A stretch of DNA of 64,000 nucleotides from Lachnospiraceae bacterium AB2028 (GCA_000621425.1 JHYJ01000006.1:1-64000), one strand, 5' to 3'; positions 9,028 to 18,164 are shown, counted from the stretch's first letter. The notes: generated from the sequence alone by a model not told the origin. Numbers and translations: made by a program.

Positions 9028-10707
9028 TTGAAAAAGAATATAGCAGAAGGTGCGTCACCGCTTAGGATCATTCCCTTAGGCGGGCTCGACCAGATAGGAA
9101 TGAACATAACTGCCTTCGAATATGAAGACAGTATAATGATACTGGACTGCGGACTGGGCTTTCCCGGAGATGATATGTACGGCGTGGACCTGGTTATCCC
9201 GGATGTGACATATCTTGAGGAAAGGCTAGATAAGATAAAGGGTTTTGTCATAACCCACGGACATGAGGACCATATAGGCGCGTTGCCCTATATTTTAAAA
9301 AAGATCAATGTCCCGATATATGCAACGAGGCTTACAACAGCCATAATAGAGCATAAGCTTGAAGAACACTGCATGCTTGATACTACCGTGAGGAAGATCA
9401 TAAATTTTGGTCAGACCATCACTTTAGGCGATTTCCATGTGGAGTTCATTAGGACCAACCACAGCATAGTGGATGCGGCAGCCCTTGCAATTTATACGCC
9501 CCAGGGCATAATCGTCCACACGGGCGATTTCAAGGTGGACTATACGCCGATATACGGTGATGCCATAGACCTGCAGAGGTTTGGCGAACTGGGAAAAAAA
9601 GGCGTGCTTGCCCTGATGTGCGACAGTACCAATGCAGAGAGGCCGGGATTTACGCCGTCTGAAAAGACTGTAGGAACCACCCTTCGTACCATATTTGAGG
9701 AGCAGAAGAGGAAGAGGCTCATAATAGCCACTTTTGCATCAAATGTGGACCGCGTGCAGCAGATAATAAATGTGGCCCATGACTATGGCAGAAAAGTTGC
9801 CATAGAGGGACGCAGCATGGTAAGCATAATCGATATTGCCATAAAGCTTGAGAAACTGAATGTCCCGGAAGATACCATAGTTGATATAGACAGGTTGAGG
9901 GATTTTCCGGATGACAAGCAGGTGATCATCACTACCGGAAGCCAGGGCGAAAGGCTTGCGGCACTCTCAAGAATGGCAAACGGCACACACAAAAAGATAG
10001 TAATAAATCCCAAGGATGCGGTTGTATTCTCATCCCATCCCATACCGGGAAATGAGAAAGCCGTAACAAAGATCATAAACGAGATCTTTTTGAGAGGCGC
10101 TGATGTAATATTCCAGGATACCCATGTATCCGGCCATGCCTGCCAGGAGGAGATAAAGCTTATCTATTCCCTGACGAGGCCTAAATATGCAATACCTGTA
10201 CATGGCGAGTACAAGCATCTGAAGGCTCAGGCAAAGATTGCGTCAACTTTAGGGTATGACAGTGAGCATATTGTTATAGCCCACAGCGGAGATGTGATTG
10301 AGTTTGACAGGGAGAATGTATCCAAATCAGAGCAGGTACAGTCCGGCTTTATATTCGTGGACGGACTTGGCGTAGGCGATGTAGGAAATGTGGTACTGCG
10401 TGACAGGCAGAGGCTTGCTGATGACGGAATAATGGTATTAGTAATGGCAATGGATGCAGCTGAGCGCGTGGTATCAGGACCTGAGATAGTTACCAGGGGC
10501 TTTGTATATGTTAAAGAAGCGGACGAGCTTCTGGAAGACATCCATATGATAATAGATGACACGGTAGTAGATTACTATGAAAGGTGCCAGAAGGACACCA
10601 GGGAGCACAACAAGCTAAAGAACAGCATAAAGGATGCCGTGGGCGAGTACATTTGGAAAAAGACCAAGCGTAGACCCATGGTGCTGCCGGTGATACTTGA
10701 GGTGTGA
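9028..10707 (+). CDS. rnj: Ribonuclease J
   Basis: RNase J is a metallo-beta-lactamase/beta-CASP nuclease with 5'-3' exo- and endonuclease activity in mRNA decay. The 559-residue protein has the normal length and shows IIPLGGLDQIGMN, the zinc motif HGHEDHIGALPYI, HTGDFKVD, the beta-CASP elements GRSM and TTGSQGE, and a C-terminal domain. The start is TTG 9028, preceded by GAGGTAGAAG. The gene lies inside what is usually the ruvX-DUF1292-mltG block and directly before ylbF, whose B. subtilis counterpart belongs to an mRNA-processing complex, so a decay-related unit is plausible. Confidence 0.95.
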   Translation: MKKNIAEGASPLRIIPLGGLDQIGMNITAFEYEDSIMILDCGLGFPGDDMYGVDLVIPDVTYLEERLDKIKGFVITHGHEDHIGALPYILKKINVPIYATRLTTAIIEHKLEEHCMLDTTVRKIINFGQTITLGDFHVEFIRTNHSIVDAAALAIYTPQGIIVHTGDFKVDYTPIYGDAIDLQRFGELGKKGVLALMCDSTNAERPGFTPSEKTVGTTLRTIFEEQKRKRLIIATFASNVDRVQQIINVAHDYGRKVAIEGRSMVSIIDIAIKLEKLNVPEDTIVDIDRLRDFPDDKQVIITTGSQGERLAALSRMANGTHKKIVINPKDAVVFSSHPIPGNEKAVTKIINEIFLRGADVIFQDTHVSGHACQEEIKLIYSLTRPKYAIPVHGEYKHLKAQAKIASTLGYDSEHIVIAHSGDVIEFDRENVSKSEQVQSGFIFVDGLGVGDVGNVVLRDRQRLADDGIMVLVMAMDAAERVVSGPEIVTRGFVYVKEADELLEDIHMIIDDTVVDYYERCQKDTREHNKLKNSIKDAVGEYIWKKTKRRPMVLPVILEV

Positions 10708-10743
10708 TGAGAGGCTGCCGGTGTCCTGCATTTAGGGGAGGCT

Positions 10744-11079
10744 TTGAACGGTATGGTTGAGGTCGAAAACGAATTATTCAGTCTGGTGGAAGCTGTTAAG
10801 CATTCCGCAACCTTTAAGGAATATGACAGGTGGAGAAGGATACTGAAGGCAGATCCCGAGCTTTTTGCGAAGGTGAATAAATACCGCGCGGAAAATTACA
10901 GATTACAGTGCCTTGAGGATGACGGCACCCTTCAGGATAAGATAGAGAAGTTCGCAGAGGATAATCGGGAGCTTTCAGAGGAACCTAGGGTTCATGCATT
11001 TCTGGAAGCTGAGGTTGCCTTATGCAGGATGCTTCAGGAGATTACTCTCAGGGTAGTCAGGGGGATTGACTTTGAGTAA
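10744..11079 (+). CDS. YlbF/YmcA-family protein
   Basis: This protein of about 111 residues is all helical, with the YlbF pattern ELFSLVEAVKHSATFKEYDRW near the start, LKADPELFAKVNKYRAENY and EVALCRMLQEITLRVV. In B. subtilis YlbF, YmcA and YaaT form the Y-complex, which directs RNase Y cleavage of operon mRNAs. TTG 10744 lies only 2 nt after AGGGGAGG; the in-frame ATG at 10753 has an 11-nt spacing and may be the true start. It is 36 nt after RNase J and overlaps the next gene by 14 nt. Confidence 0.82.
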   Translation: MNGMVEVENELFSLVEAVKHSATFKEYDRWRRILKADPELFAKVNKYRAENYRLQCLEDDGTLQDKIEKFAEDNRELSEEPRVHAFLEAEVALCRMLQEITLRVVRGIDFE

Positions 11080-11596
11080 TATCAGTACAAAAAAGATAGT
11101 CTGGATGATAGCAAAAACTGTTGTGGCAGTTATTGTTTTTATGCTGCTCTTTTCGCTGATTTACGGTACTGCCCAGAAAGCCTATGATTTCGGTTACCGT
11201 ATCTTTGCTGAGGATCCGGTGGCACCGCCGCCCGGGCTTACGGTATCCGTAGCTGTAGTTGAAGGCAAATCCGTAATGGAAGTGGGCGAAATCCTTGAGG
11301 AAAAGGGCCTTATCAGGGATGCGAAACTTTTTTACCTGCAGGAACTTTTTTCAAACTATCACGGTAAGCTTCAGCCGGGAATATACGAGCTCAGCAATTC
11401 AATGACCCCGGAAGAAATGATGGCGGTCATGGCGGCGAATGCGCCTGATGAGATAGAAGGCGAGGAAGTGACTGTCAGCGGAAACAGTGAGAGCTCTGAA
11501 CTGCTGGATGAAAACGCGGACACAGAGTATGTGGGAACGGAAGAGACTTCCGATGAGGGTATGGAAGAAACTTTCGTGGATGAGGCAGCAGAGTAG
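11066..11596 (+). CDS. MltG-like membrane protein without the catalytic domain
   Basis: This 176-residue protein has one transmembrane helix (about 12-35). It continues with a LysM-like fold typical of the N-terminal part of MltG/YceG (VVEGKSVMEVGEILEEKGLI, then LFYLQ and LQPGIYELSNSMTPEEMMAVM) and then an acidic low-complexity tail. MltG is a lytic transglycosylase of about 340 residues that terminates glycan strands; the catalytic C-terminal half with its conserved Glu is absent here. Its position before trmR and trhP matches yrrL-yrrM-yrrN in B. subtilis, supporting descent from mltG. TTG start at 11066 with GGGG upstream; overlaps ylbF. Whether it has a regulatory or glycan-binding role is unknown. 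Confidence 0.75.
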   Translation: MTLSNISTKKIVWMIAKTVVAVIVFMLLFSLIYGTAQKAYDFGYRIFAEDPVAPPPGLTVSVAVVEGKSVMEVGEILEEKGLIRDAKLFYLQELFSNYHGKLQPGIYELSNSMTPEEMMAVMAANAPDEIEGEEVTVSGNSESSELLDENADTEYVGTEETSDEGMEETFVDEAAE

Positions 11597-11610
11597 GTCT
11601 TTATAGTCGT

Positions 11611-12258
11611 ATGACGGACAAAGAAAGATTTGAATCATATACGGAATCCCTTGTATGCGGCATCAGTCCGGAACTGGAAAAAATCCGCATCGAGGCTGTA
11701 GAGGAACAGGTGCCTGTAATCCGTGACGGAACCAGGCAGCTGTTGTTTTTCCTTATAAGAGTACATAAGGTCAGGAAGATTCTTGAAGTGGGTACCGGCA
11801 CCGGCTATTCGGCCCTTGCCATGTGGGAAGCGTCAGAATGGCAAGCGCACATAACCACCATAGAGAATTATGAAAAGCGCATTATAAAAGCAAAGGAAAA
11901 TTTTGCAAAGCTTAATGCGGAAGAATATATTGAATTCATTGCTGATGATGCGGATGAGGTTTTGGGAAAGTTGGCCGGCAGTTATGATATGGTATTCATG
12001 GATGCCGCAAAAGGCCAGTACGGACAGTGGCTTGAGCATGCAGTCAGGCTACTGAAGCCCGGCGGAATACTGGTTTCCGATAATGTACTCCACGATATGG
12101 ATGTCTTAGAGTCGAGATATGCGGTGTGCAGAAGGGACCGTACCATTCATTCGCGGATGCGTGACTACATGTATGAGCTTACCCACAGGGCTGACATGGA
12201 TACCCTGATACTTGACACGGGAGACGGAACTGCAGTGTCGGTTATGAAATCGGAATAG
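11611..12258 (+). CDS. trmR: tRNA 5-hydroxyuridine methyltransferase TrmR (YrrM family)
   Basis: This 215-residue class I SAM-dependent O-methyltransferase shows motif I ILEVGTGTGYSALAM, an acidic residue in ITTIENYEKR, DMVFMDAAKGQYG (metal and SAM site) and KPGGILVSDNVLHDM. In B. subtilis, TrmR methylates 5-hydroxyuridine at tRNA position 34 to 5-methoxyuridine, and its gene lies beside trhP. The same neighbour is present here, so the specific name rests on synteny plus family. ATG start 14 nt after the preceding stop. Confidence 0.85.
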   Translation: MTDKERFESYTESLVCGISPELEKIRIEAVEEQVPVIRDGTRQLLFFLIRVHKVRKILEVGTGTGYSALAMWEASEWQAHITTIENYEKRIIKAKENFAKLNAEEYIEFIADDADEVLGKLAGSYDMVFMDAAKGQYGQWLEHAVRLLKPGGILVSDNVLHDMDVLESRYAVCRRDRTIHSRMRDYMYELTHRADMDTLILDTGDGTAVSVMKSE

Positions 12259-12309
12259 TAACTGTTTAAAAGATATATCTGACAGACAGCATAATGAAAG
12301 CGGAAAGCT

Positions 12310-13605
12310 ATGAGTAATATGAATGACAAAGATAACAAAAAAAGGCCTGAGCTGCTGATACCGGCAGGCTCCCTTGAGGTATTTAAGGTTGCGGTTGATT
12401 ATGGTGCCGATGCGGTATATATCGGCGGCGATGTTTTCAGCCTTAGGGCCAAGGCAAAGAATTTTTCTGCTGAGGATATGGCAGCAGGGATTGAGTATGC
12501 TCATTCGAAAAATGTAAGGGTGCATGTCACTGCAAACATACTGGCACATAACGGTGATATAGCGAATGCTGAAGAGTATTTTAATCAGTTAAAAGAGCTT
12601 AAACCTGATGCACTTATCATTTCGGATCCCGGCATGTTCATGACTGCCAGGCGGGTATGTCCGGAGATAGATATACATATTTCTACCCAGGCAAACAATA
12701 CGAATTATGAGACCTGCCGTTTCTGGTATGAGCAGGGGGCAAAGCGGATAGTGACTGCTAGGGAGCTTTCCCTTAGGGAAATAAAAGAAATGAGGGAAAA
12801 GATACCGTCTGACCTTGAGCTGGAGAGCTTTATACATGGGGCAATGTGTATCTCGTATTCAGGGCGATGCCTGCTTTCCAATTACTTTACAGGTCGTGAT
12901 GCTAACAAAGGCGCCTGCACTCATCCATGCAGATGGAAATATGCGGTGGTTGAGGAAAGCCGTCCCGGTGAGTACCTGCCCATAGAGGAAAATGAGCGAG
13001 GCACATTTATTTTCAATTCAAAGGATCTATGCATGATAGAGCATATTCCTGAGCTTTTGGATGCAGGAATTGACAGCTACAAGATCGAGGGCCGCATGAA
13101 GACTGCACTCTATGTGGCGACGGTTGCCCGTACATACCGTCGTGCTATCGACCAGTGTCTTGAGAGCAGGGAAGAATACCTTGCAAATATGGACTGGTAC
13201 AAAAAAGAAATCGCCAGCTGCACCTACAGGCAGTTTACTACCGGTTTCTATTTCGGGCGTACCGACGAAAACAGCCAGATCTATGACAGCAATACATACA
13301 TCAATGAATGCGTATACCTTGGCAAGGTGACCGGGGGCAGCGAGGCGGATGACGGCAGCAGAATATACAGGCTTACCCAGAAGAATAAATTCTCCGTAGG
13401 TGACGAACTGGAAGTGATGAAAAAGGATGGAAGGGACATACATGTAAAGTGTGTTTCCATGTTTGACGGTGAAATGAATCCTATTGATTCATGTCCGCAT
13501 CCGGAAATGACTGTCTGGTTCGGGATGGAAAAGACAGACGGCACAGCCCTTGATGAAAGCGAGATGCCGGAGAATGGTGAATTGATAAGAATGAGGAAAA
13601 ATTAA
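12310..13605 (+). CDS. trhP: Peptidase U32-family tRNA hydroxylation protein TrhP
   Basis: This 431-residue U32-family protein has the N-terminal barrel motif ELLIPAGSLEVFKVAVDYGADAVY, then VRVHVTANI, DIHISTQANNTN and the signature ESFIHGAMCISYSGRCLLS. Cys residues follow in GACTHPCRWKYAVVEE, and the C-terminal part has YKIEGRMKTALYVA. TrhP/YrrN-O use prephenate for 5-hydroxyuridine formation at tRNA U34, the step before TrmR methylation. Older annotations call the family collagenase-like protease. B. subtilis has two copies in tandem; only one is present here. Confidence 0.88.
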   Translation: MSNMNDKDNKKRPELLIPAGSLEVFKVAVDYGADAVYIGGDVFSLRAKAKNFSAEDMAAGIEYAHSKNVRVHVTANILAHNGDIANAEEYFNQLKELKPDALIISDPGMFMTARRVCPEIDIHISTQANNTNYETCRFWYEQGAKRIVTARELSLREIKEMREKIPSDLELESFIHGAMCISYSGRCLLSNYFTGRDANKGACTHPCRWKYAVVEESRPGEYLPIEENERGTFIFNSKDLCMIEHIPELLDAGIDSYKIEGRMKTALYVATVARTYRRAIDQCLESREEYLANMDWYKKEIASCTYRQFTTGFYFGRTDENSQIYDSNTYINECVYLGKVTGGSEADDGSRIYRLTQKNKFSVGDELEVMKKDGRDIHVKCVSMFDGEMNPIDSCPHPEMTVWFGMEKTDGTALDESEMPENGELIRMRKN

Positions 13606-13683
13606 AATAAAATTTAATAAAATGACGATTAAACAACAGCGGGGTTATGGCTAAGGCCGCAAAATGCGGAAGAAAGGGGTAAA

Positions 13684-13944
13684 ATGAGATTTCTTGCATC
13701 AACAGATGGAAATATAGTGAACGGGGACTGTGTTGACAGCATACAGATCGTGGCTGCTGGTAATTATGAAGGCAGTCTGTACCGTGTGGTCATTAATACT
13801 ATGGCAGGAAAGGAAATAGTCTTTTCAGAGGAAAGGACAAGGGAAGAGGCCTTCATGCTCTCCGGGGGCATAATGAACATACTGATATCCGGACAGGAAG
13901 GCATAATCACTACGGATGAGATAAAGAGCCGCATGATGCGGTAG
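13684..13944 (+). CDS. Small protein of unknown function (86 aa)
   Basis: A complete frame between trhP and glnN, with AGAAAGGGG 5-12 nt before ATG. The protein alternates short strands and helices (FLASTDGNIVNGD, YRVVINTMAGKEIVFSE, then a helix EEAFMLSGGIMNILISGQ). It resembles a small alpha/beta domain. No transmembrane segment or metal motif was seen, and I do not recognise the family. The same ribosome-binding-site layout recurs before glnN, so the two may share a transcript. Confidence 0.6.
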   Translation: MRFLASTDGNIVNGDCVDSIQIVAAGNYEGSLYRVVINTMAGKEIVFSEERTREEAFMLSGGIMNILISGQEGIITTDEIKSRMMR

Positions 13945-13983
13945 TAATATGCGTAGCTGCTGATAGCGGCAGAAAGGGGAAAA

Positions 13984-16095
13984 ATGAGCGACAGGATAGA
14001 CATCGAGGGCCTTTTTGGCGAGAATGTTTTTACCATAAGGAAGATGAAGGAGTACCTTCCGAAGAATGTCTACAAAGACGTGGAGAAGGTAATGAACGAG
14101 GGCGGCGAGCTTTCGAAAACATCAGCTGATGTGGTGGCAAAGGCCATGAAGGACTGGGCTGTGGAAAAGGGGGCAACACATTTTACCCACTGGTTCCAGC
14201 CGCTTACCGGCATAACTGCAGAAAAGCATGATGCCTTTATTACCGTTCCGGATGAGGAAGGACGTGTGCTGCTGGAGTTCTCAGGCAAAGAGCTCATTAA
14301 GGGCGAGCCGGATGCGTCATCCTTTCCATCAGGCGGACTGAGAGCTACTTTTGAAGCAAGAGGCTATACTGCATGGGATATTACTTCACCTGCCTTCATA
14401 AAGGAAGATGCTACAGGCAAGATCCTTTGCATTCCTACTGCATTCTGTTCATATACAGGAGAGGCTCTGGACAAAAAGACTCCGCTGCTCAGGTCTGAAC
14501 AGGCGCTTTCCGAGCAGGCTGTAAGGATAGCAAGGCTTTTCGGACATGATGATGTAAAGAAGGTTACGTGTTCTGTCGGTCTGGAACAGGAATATTTCCT
14601 TGTAGACCGGAAAAAATATCTTGAAAGGGAAGACCTGATACTTACCGGACGTACACTTTATGGTGCAGCAGCGCCCAAGGGCCAGGAACTTGATGACCAT
14701 TATTTCGGTGCCATCCCTGAAAGAGTCGGTTCCTTCATGAAGGACCTTAATGTGGAGCTTTGGAAGCTTGGCGTTACCGCTAAGACTCAGCACAATGAGG
14801 CAGCCCCTGCCCAGCATGAGCTTGCGCCTATTTTTGAAAACGGAAATATTGCCATAGACCATAACCAGCTGGTGATGGAGACTATGAAAAAAGTGGCAGA
14901 GCGTCACGGTCTTGCATGTCTCCTGCATGAAAAGCCTTTTGCCGGAGTAAACGGCTCTGGCAAACATGACAATTGGTCCTTAGTAACTGACACAGGAATG
15001 AACCTTCTTGACCCGGGACAGACCCCTAATGAGAATATTCAGTTCCTGCTTGTTCTTGCCTGCATGATCAAGGCGATAGATGTTCATGCGTGTCTTTTAA
15101 GGCAGTCTGCATCAGATGTAGGAAATGACCACAGGCTTGGTGCTGCAGAGGCGCCCCCTGCAATAATATCAGTATTCTTGGGTGATCAGTTAGATGACGT
15201 GGTTGAGCAGCTGGTATCCACCGGTGAGGCGAGGAAATCAAAGCGCGGCGGTAAGCTCCGTACCGGCGTTTCCACCCTGCCTGACCTGGAAAAGGATGCA
15301 ACCGACCGCAACCGCACATCGCCTTTTGCATTTACCGGAAACAAGTTTGAATTCAGGATGTTAGGTTCCAGTGATTCCGCGGCAGAGCCCAATACCACGA
15401 TAAATGCTATTGTTGCTGAGGCTTTCTGCGAGGCGGCTGACAGGCTGGAGAAGGCTGATGATTTTGACATGGCTGTGCATGACCTGATAAAAGAGTATCT
15501 TACGGAGCATAGAAGGGTTATTTTTAACGGAAACGGCTATTCACAGAGCTGGGTAAAGGAAGCGGCGCGCAGGGGATTGCCTAACTTAGAGACAATGGTG
15601 GATGCGGTTGACAGCCTGCTTAGCAAGGACTCTGTGAAAATGTATGAAAAATTCAAGATTTTCACCAAGGCAGAGCTGGAATCAAGGGCAGAGGTTCTTT
15701 ATGACAAATACTCAAAGACCGTATGCATAGAGGCCCGCACCATGGTTGATATGGCTAAGAAACAGATTATCCCGGCTGTCATGAAATATACGGGAGAGAT
15801 AGCTGATAAGGCTCTTTTAGTAGAAAAGGCCGGTGGAAAGGCCGATGTGCACAAGGCTCTGTTAAGCGATATTACAGCCCTTCTGTGCGAAACGCAGGAC
15901 ATGGTTGAAAAGTTGGAAAAGGATCTTGAAACGGCAAACAGCATGAAGGCTGCGAAGGAAAAGGCATTTTTCTACAAGGACAATATCCTGGCAGACATGG
16001 AGTCGCTGAGAGTACCTGCAGACAGGCTTGAGACCTTGGTTGATAAGAACATCTGGCCCTTCCCGACCTACGGCGACCTGCTGTTTGAGGTCTGA
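13984..16095 (+). CDS. glnN: Glutamine synthetase type III (GlnN)
   Basis: This 703-residue protein is close to the 700-730 residues of GSIII. It shows [19 protein letters not shown] at the N-terminus and the Gln-synthetase core with [49 protein letters not shown] and [10 protein letters not shown]. The large C-terminal extension special to GlnN is present. The enzyme joins ammonia to glutamate with ATP. GSIII is the main ammonium-assimilating form in several rumen and gut bacteria. Strong AGAAAGGGG site before ATG 13984. The stop overlaps the next ATG (TGATG). Confidence 0.96.
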   Translation: MSDRIDIEGLFGENVFTIRKMKEYLPKNVYKDVEKVMNEGGELSKTSADVVAKAMKDWAVEKGATHFTHWFQPLTGITAEKHDAFITVPDEEGRVLLEFSGKELIKGEPDASSFPSGGLRATFEARGYTAWDITSPAFIKEDATGKILCIPTAFCSYTGEALDKKTPLLRSEQALSEQAVRIARLFGHDDVKKVTCSVGLEQEYFLVDRKKYLEREDLILTGRTLYGAAAPKGQELDDHYFGAIPERVGSFMKDLNVELWKLGVTAKTQHNEAAPAQHELAPIFENGNIAIDHNQLVMETMKKVAERHGLACLLHEKPFAGVNGSGKHDNWSLVTDTGMNLLDPGQTPNENIQFLLVLACMIKAIDVHACLLRQSASDVGNDHRLGAAEAPPAIISVFLGDQLDDVVEQLVSTGEARKSKRGGKLRTGVSTLPDLEKDATDRNRTSPFAFTGNKFEFRMLGSSDSAAEPNTTINAIVAEAFCEAADRLEKADDFDMAVHDLIKEYLTEHRRVIFNGNGYSQSWVKEAARRGLPNLETMVDAVDSLLSKDSVKMYEKFKIFTKAELESRAEVLYDKYSKTVCIEARTMVDMAKKQIIPAVMKYTGEIADKALLVEKAGGKADVHKALLSDITALLCETQDMVEKLEKDLETANSMKAAKEKAFFYKDNILADMESLRVPADRLETLVDKNIWPFPTYGDLLFEV

Positions 16096-16787
16096 TGATG
16101 GGAGTTAAGGCTGTCATATTCGATATGGACGGTGTGATACTGGACACGGAGCGCGTATATAACGGCGCTTGGGACCGCTTTGCAGTGGAACACGGGTTTG
16201 ACAGGGACATGATACGCCGTATGGTGCTGGACTGCACAGGCACGAAGGAAGAATATACCATCAGGCGTGTGACGGAAACCATAGGCGATGTCATAAGCTT
16301 TGAGGACAGTATAGCTATTGTCAGAAAGTATTTTGCAGAAGATGTTTCTGAAAACGGGCTTCCGAAGAAGGCATATGTGGATGAAGTTCTTTCGGCTCTT
16401 AAGAATGGCGAAACTATAGTGGGGCTTGCATCTTCCACCAAGGAAAAGATCGTCCGCAGGGAAATGGATGAAGTAGGGCTCACAGAATATTTTGACGTGA
16501 TACTGGGAGGCGACAATGTAAAGAACGGAAAGCCTGCGCCGGACATATTCCTTACTTGTGCGGAGCTTATGAAATGTGAGCCTAAGGAATGCTTTGTGAT
16601 AGAGGATTCCTATAACGGCATAAGGGCGGCGCATAATGCAGGGATGCATGCGGTAATGGTTCCGGACCAGATGCCGCCGAATGAAGAGATGGAGGCATTA
16701 GCCGAGGTTATCCTGGGGGATCTGAAACAGGTTTTATCTTATCTGGAATCAGCCTGGAACTTAGGCTGCCCCCCCGAAAACTATTGA
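16095..16787 (+). CDS. HAD-superfamily phosphatase/phosphomutase-like hydrolase
   Basis: This 230-residue protein has HAD motif I FDMDGVILDTERVY (nucleophile Asp plus Asp+2), motif II ASSTK, the Lys of motif III in GKPAPDIFL and motif IV VIEDSYNGIRAA. A helical cap between motifs I and II makes it like beta-phosphoglucomutase and the Gph phosphatases; the substrate cannot be read from sequence. It begins in an ATGATG that overlaps the glnN stop, so it is translationally coupled to glutamine synthetase. Its stop codon lies inside the -35 box of the hup promoter. Confidence 0.88.
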   Translation: MMGVKAVIFDMDGVILDTERVYNGAWDRFAVEHGFDRDMIRRMVLDCTGTKEEYTIRRVTETIGDVISFEDSIAIVRKYFAEDVSENGLPKKAYVDEVLSALKNGETIVGLASSTKEKIVRREMDEVGLTEYFDVILGGDNVKNGKPAPDIFLTCAELMKCEPKECFVIEDSYNGIRAAHNAGMHAVMVPDQMPPNEEMEALAEVILGDLKQVLSYLESAWNLGCPPENY

Positions 16788-16812
16788 CAAATATTAACAA
16801 AACCACTATAAA
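16784..16812 (+). promoter_or_regulatory. Sigma-A promoter of hup
   Basis: TTGACA (16784-16789), a 17-nt spacer and TATAAA (16807-16812). The start site would fall near 16819, about 30 nt before the HU start codon. The -35 box overlaps the stop codon of the HAD gene. Confidence 0.88.
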
Positions 16813-16849
16813 AGTACTGTTAGAAAATATACGTAGGAGGAGTTTTGCA

Positions 16850-17122
16850 ATGAACAAAACAGAATTAGTTGCAGCTATAGCTGAGAAGTCAGGCCTTACA
16901 AAGAAGGACGCTGAGGTAGTTATAAATGCATTTACCGAGACAGTTGCCGCAGAGCTTAAAAAGGGCGAGAAAGTTCAGCTTGTTGGTTTTGGCACATTTG
17001 ATGTATCCGAGAGGGCTGCCCGTACAGGTCGCAATCCCCGTACAGGTGAGACGATGCAGATCGCAGCATCCAAGACACCTAAGTTCCATCCCGGTAAGGC
17101 TTTCAAGGATGCCATAAGCTAA
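16850..17122 (+). CDS. hup: DNA-binding protein HU
   Basis: This 90-residue HU/IHF-family histone-like protein has MNKTELVAAIAEKSGLTKKD at the N-terminus, VQLVGFGTFDVSERAAR in the body and the DNA-binding arm RTGRNPRTGETMQI. It ends KFHPGKAFKDAIS. It bends and wraps DNA non-specifically as a dimer. ATG 16850 is chosen because AGGAGGAG lies 7-9 nt upstream and this is the family start; an upstream in-frame ATG at 16784 lies inside the promoter. HU next to rqcP and divIC resembles the yabA-spoVC region of other Firmicutes. Confidence 0.96.
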   Translation: MNKTELVAAIAEKSGLTKKDAEVVINAFTETVAAELKKGEKVQLVGFGTFDVSERAARTGRNPRTGETMQIAASKTPKFHPGKAFKDAIS

Positions 17123-17184
17123 GAATCCTGGCGGTTCAGCTATTAGATAGGAACCGCATCAGATTAAATGATGTAATTAAGATT

Positions 17185-17226
17185 GCGGAGCGTTCGGACT
17201 TAAATGACCGGAGGCTCCGTAGTTTT
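17185..17226 (+). terminator. Terminator after hup
   Basis: CGGAGC and GCTCCG enclose an inner CGG/CCG pair, and the hairpin is followed by TAGTTTTT. A shorter hairpin GCGGTTC/GAACCGC lies upstream near 17130-17156. Confidence 0.65.
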
Positions 17227-17281
17227 TAACAGACGTGTCGGGCAGGAGTATCGTTTCGCTCGTTTTATAGGGGAGAAAAAC

Positions 17282-17521
17282 ATGAGACTGGATAAGTATT
17301 TAAAAGTATCAAGGCTGATAAAGCGCCGCACGGTAGCTAATGAGGCCTGTGATGCGGGCAGGGTAAAGATCGGTGACAAGGTGGCAAGGGCATCAGCTGA
17401 AGTCAAACCCGGTGACGAGATAACCATTTCATTCGGAAATAAAGAGACAAAGGTCAGGGTCCTTTCAGTTACGGATGCCGTACGCAAGGAAGAAGCTGCT
17501 GAAATGTTTGAATACATCTGA
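17282..17521 (+). CDS. rqcP: S4-domain RNA-binding protein RqcP (YabO/Hsp15 family)
   Basis: This 79-residue single S4 domain begins MRLDKYLKVSRLIKRRTVAN and continues ACDAGRVKIGDKVARASAEV. In B. subtilis RqcP (YabO) works with RqcH in ribosome quality control, binding the stalled 50S subunit during C-terminal Ala-tail synthesis. ATG 17282 has GGGGAGAAAAA upstream; the longer in-frame start at 17204 lies in the hup terminator and is rejected. Gene order with divIC downstream is conserved in Firmicutes. Confidence 0.92.
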   Translation: MRLDKYLKVSRLIKRRTVANEACDAGRVKIGDKVARASAEVKPGDEITISFGNKETKVRVLSVTDAVRKEEAAEMFEYI

Positions 17522-17530
17522 CCACAAGAT

Positions 17531-17564
17531 ATAGTGGTTTACATAAGTTGCAACCACTATTTTA
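17531..17564 (+). terminator. Terminator after rqcP
   Basis: ATAGTGGTT and AACCACTAT enclose an 11-nt loop and are followed by TTTATT. Confidence 0.75.
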
Positions 17565-17595
17565 TTCAAAAAGTCTTTAAAAAGCCCGAAAAAAC

Positions 17596-17624
17596 TTGAC
17601 TTTACGGCTTTTCAATAATATTAT
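17596..17624 (+). promoter_or_regulatory. Sigma-A promoter of the divIC gene
   Basis: TTGACT (17596-17601), a 17-nt spacer and TATTAT (17619-17624). This gives a leader of about 85 nt before the GTG start at 17718. Confidence 0.8.
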
Positions 17625-17717
17625 GACACTGGATATGATGTTGCAATTTTTGCTTTTTTGGAGAGAAAAATTGTCACATCTGACATAAAAGTTAAGTTTT
17701 AAAGGTGAACAAGAGTA

Positions 17718-18065
17718 GTGGGTTTTAGTAAGGCTGCAGGAAAGAAAAGAAGAAAGAGTAAAGCTATGTTCCTGAAAGAAAAAAATACGGGAGCAAAGTT
17801 TATTAATTATATTCTTTTAGTAGGTATTGCGTTGTTCCTAGGTATTTTTTTCATGGTCATCTCTTCACTGCAGCTGCAGAAGGCTGAGCTGGATGCAAAG
17901 CTTGATGATGTTAAACTGGCAACAGATGCTGAAAAGGTTCGTACTGCACAGCTTGATGAACAGAAAGTATATACCCACACCAAAGAATTCATAGAAGAAC
18001 AGGCAAGAGAAACTTATGGTCTTTTATATGACGGAGAGATACTTTTTGTCTGTGGGGAAGAGTAA
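17718..18065 (+). CDS. Septum formation initiator, DivIC/FtsB family
   Basis: This 115-residue protein has a basic cytoplasmic N-terminus (GKKRRKSK), one transmembrane helix at about 32-52 (YILLVGIALFLGIFFMVI) and an external coiled coil of about 40 residues (LQKAELDAKLDDVKLATDAE). It ends in a segment TKEFIEEQARETYGLLYDGE typical of FtsB/DivIC, ahead of a glycine-rich end. It would act with FtsL and DivIB at the division septum. The start is GTG 17718 with AAAGGTGA upstream. Neighbours rqcP and tilS match the B. subtilis yabO-divIC-tilS-hpt-ftsH order. Confidence 0.9.
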   Translation: MGFSKAAGKKRRKSKAMFLKEKNTGAKFINYILLVGIALFLGIFFMVISSLQLQKAELDAKLDDVKLATDAEKVRTAQLDEQKVYTHTKEFIEEQARETYGLLYDGEILFVCGEE

Positions 18066-18142
18066 GCCGCCTGGCTTACTGACCAGATCCTTTTCATAGT
18101 GTAAAATGCAGCAGTCATACGGCTTAGCCGCATGGCTGTTTT
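18062..18142 (+). terminator. Two hairpins after divIC, the second a likely terminator
   Basis: AGTAAGCC/GGCTTACT (18062-18081, 4-nt loop) overlaps the divIC stop. CAGTCATACGG/CCGCATGGCTG (18112-18137, with G-U pairs) is followed by TTTT, a plausible terminator or attenuator before tilS. Confidence 0.5.
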
Positions 18143-18164
18143 GATATTATAGCTTAGGAAAAAT

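Noticed and set aside
8763-9251. 162-codon minus-strand frame over DUF1292 and the start of RNase J
   Set aside because: It spans two genes and their gap on the other strand without a ribosome binding site or a recognisable motif.
10227-10562. Long antisense frames inside RNase J and similar shadows in other strong genes
   Set aside because: They lie opposite well-supported genes, show Ser/Ile-rich composition typical of antisense reading and have no start signals.
16784-16849. Longer N-terminus for HU
   Set aside because: The upstream codons lie within a perfect promoter and before the only ribosome binding site.
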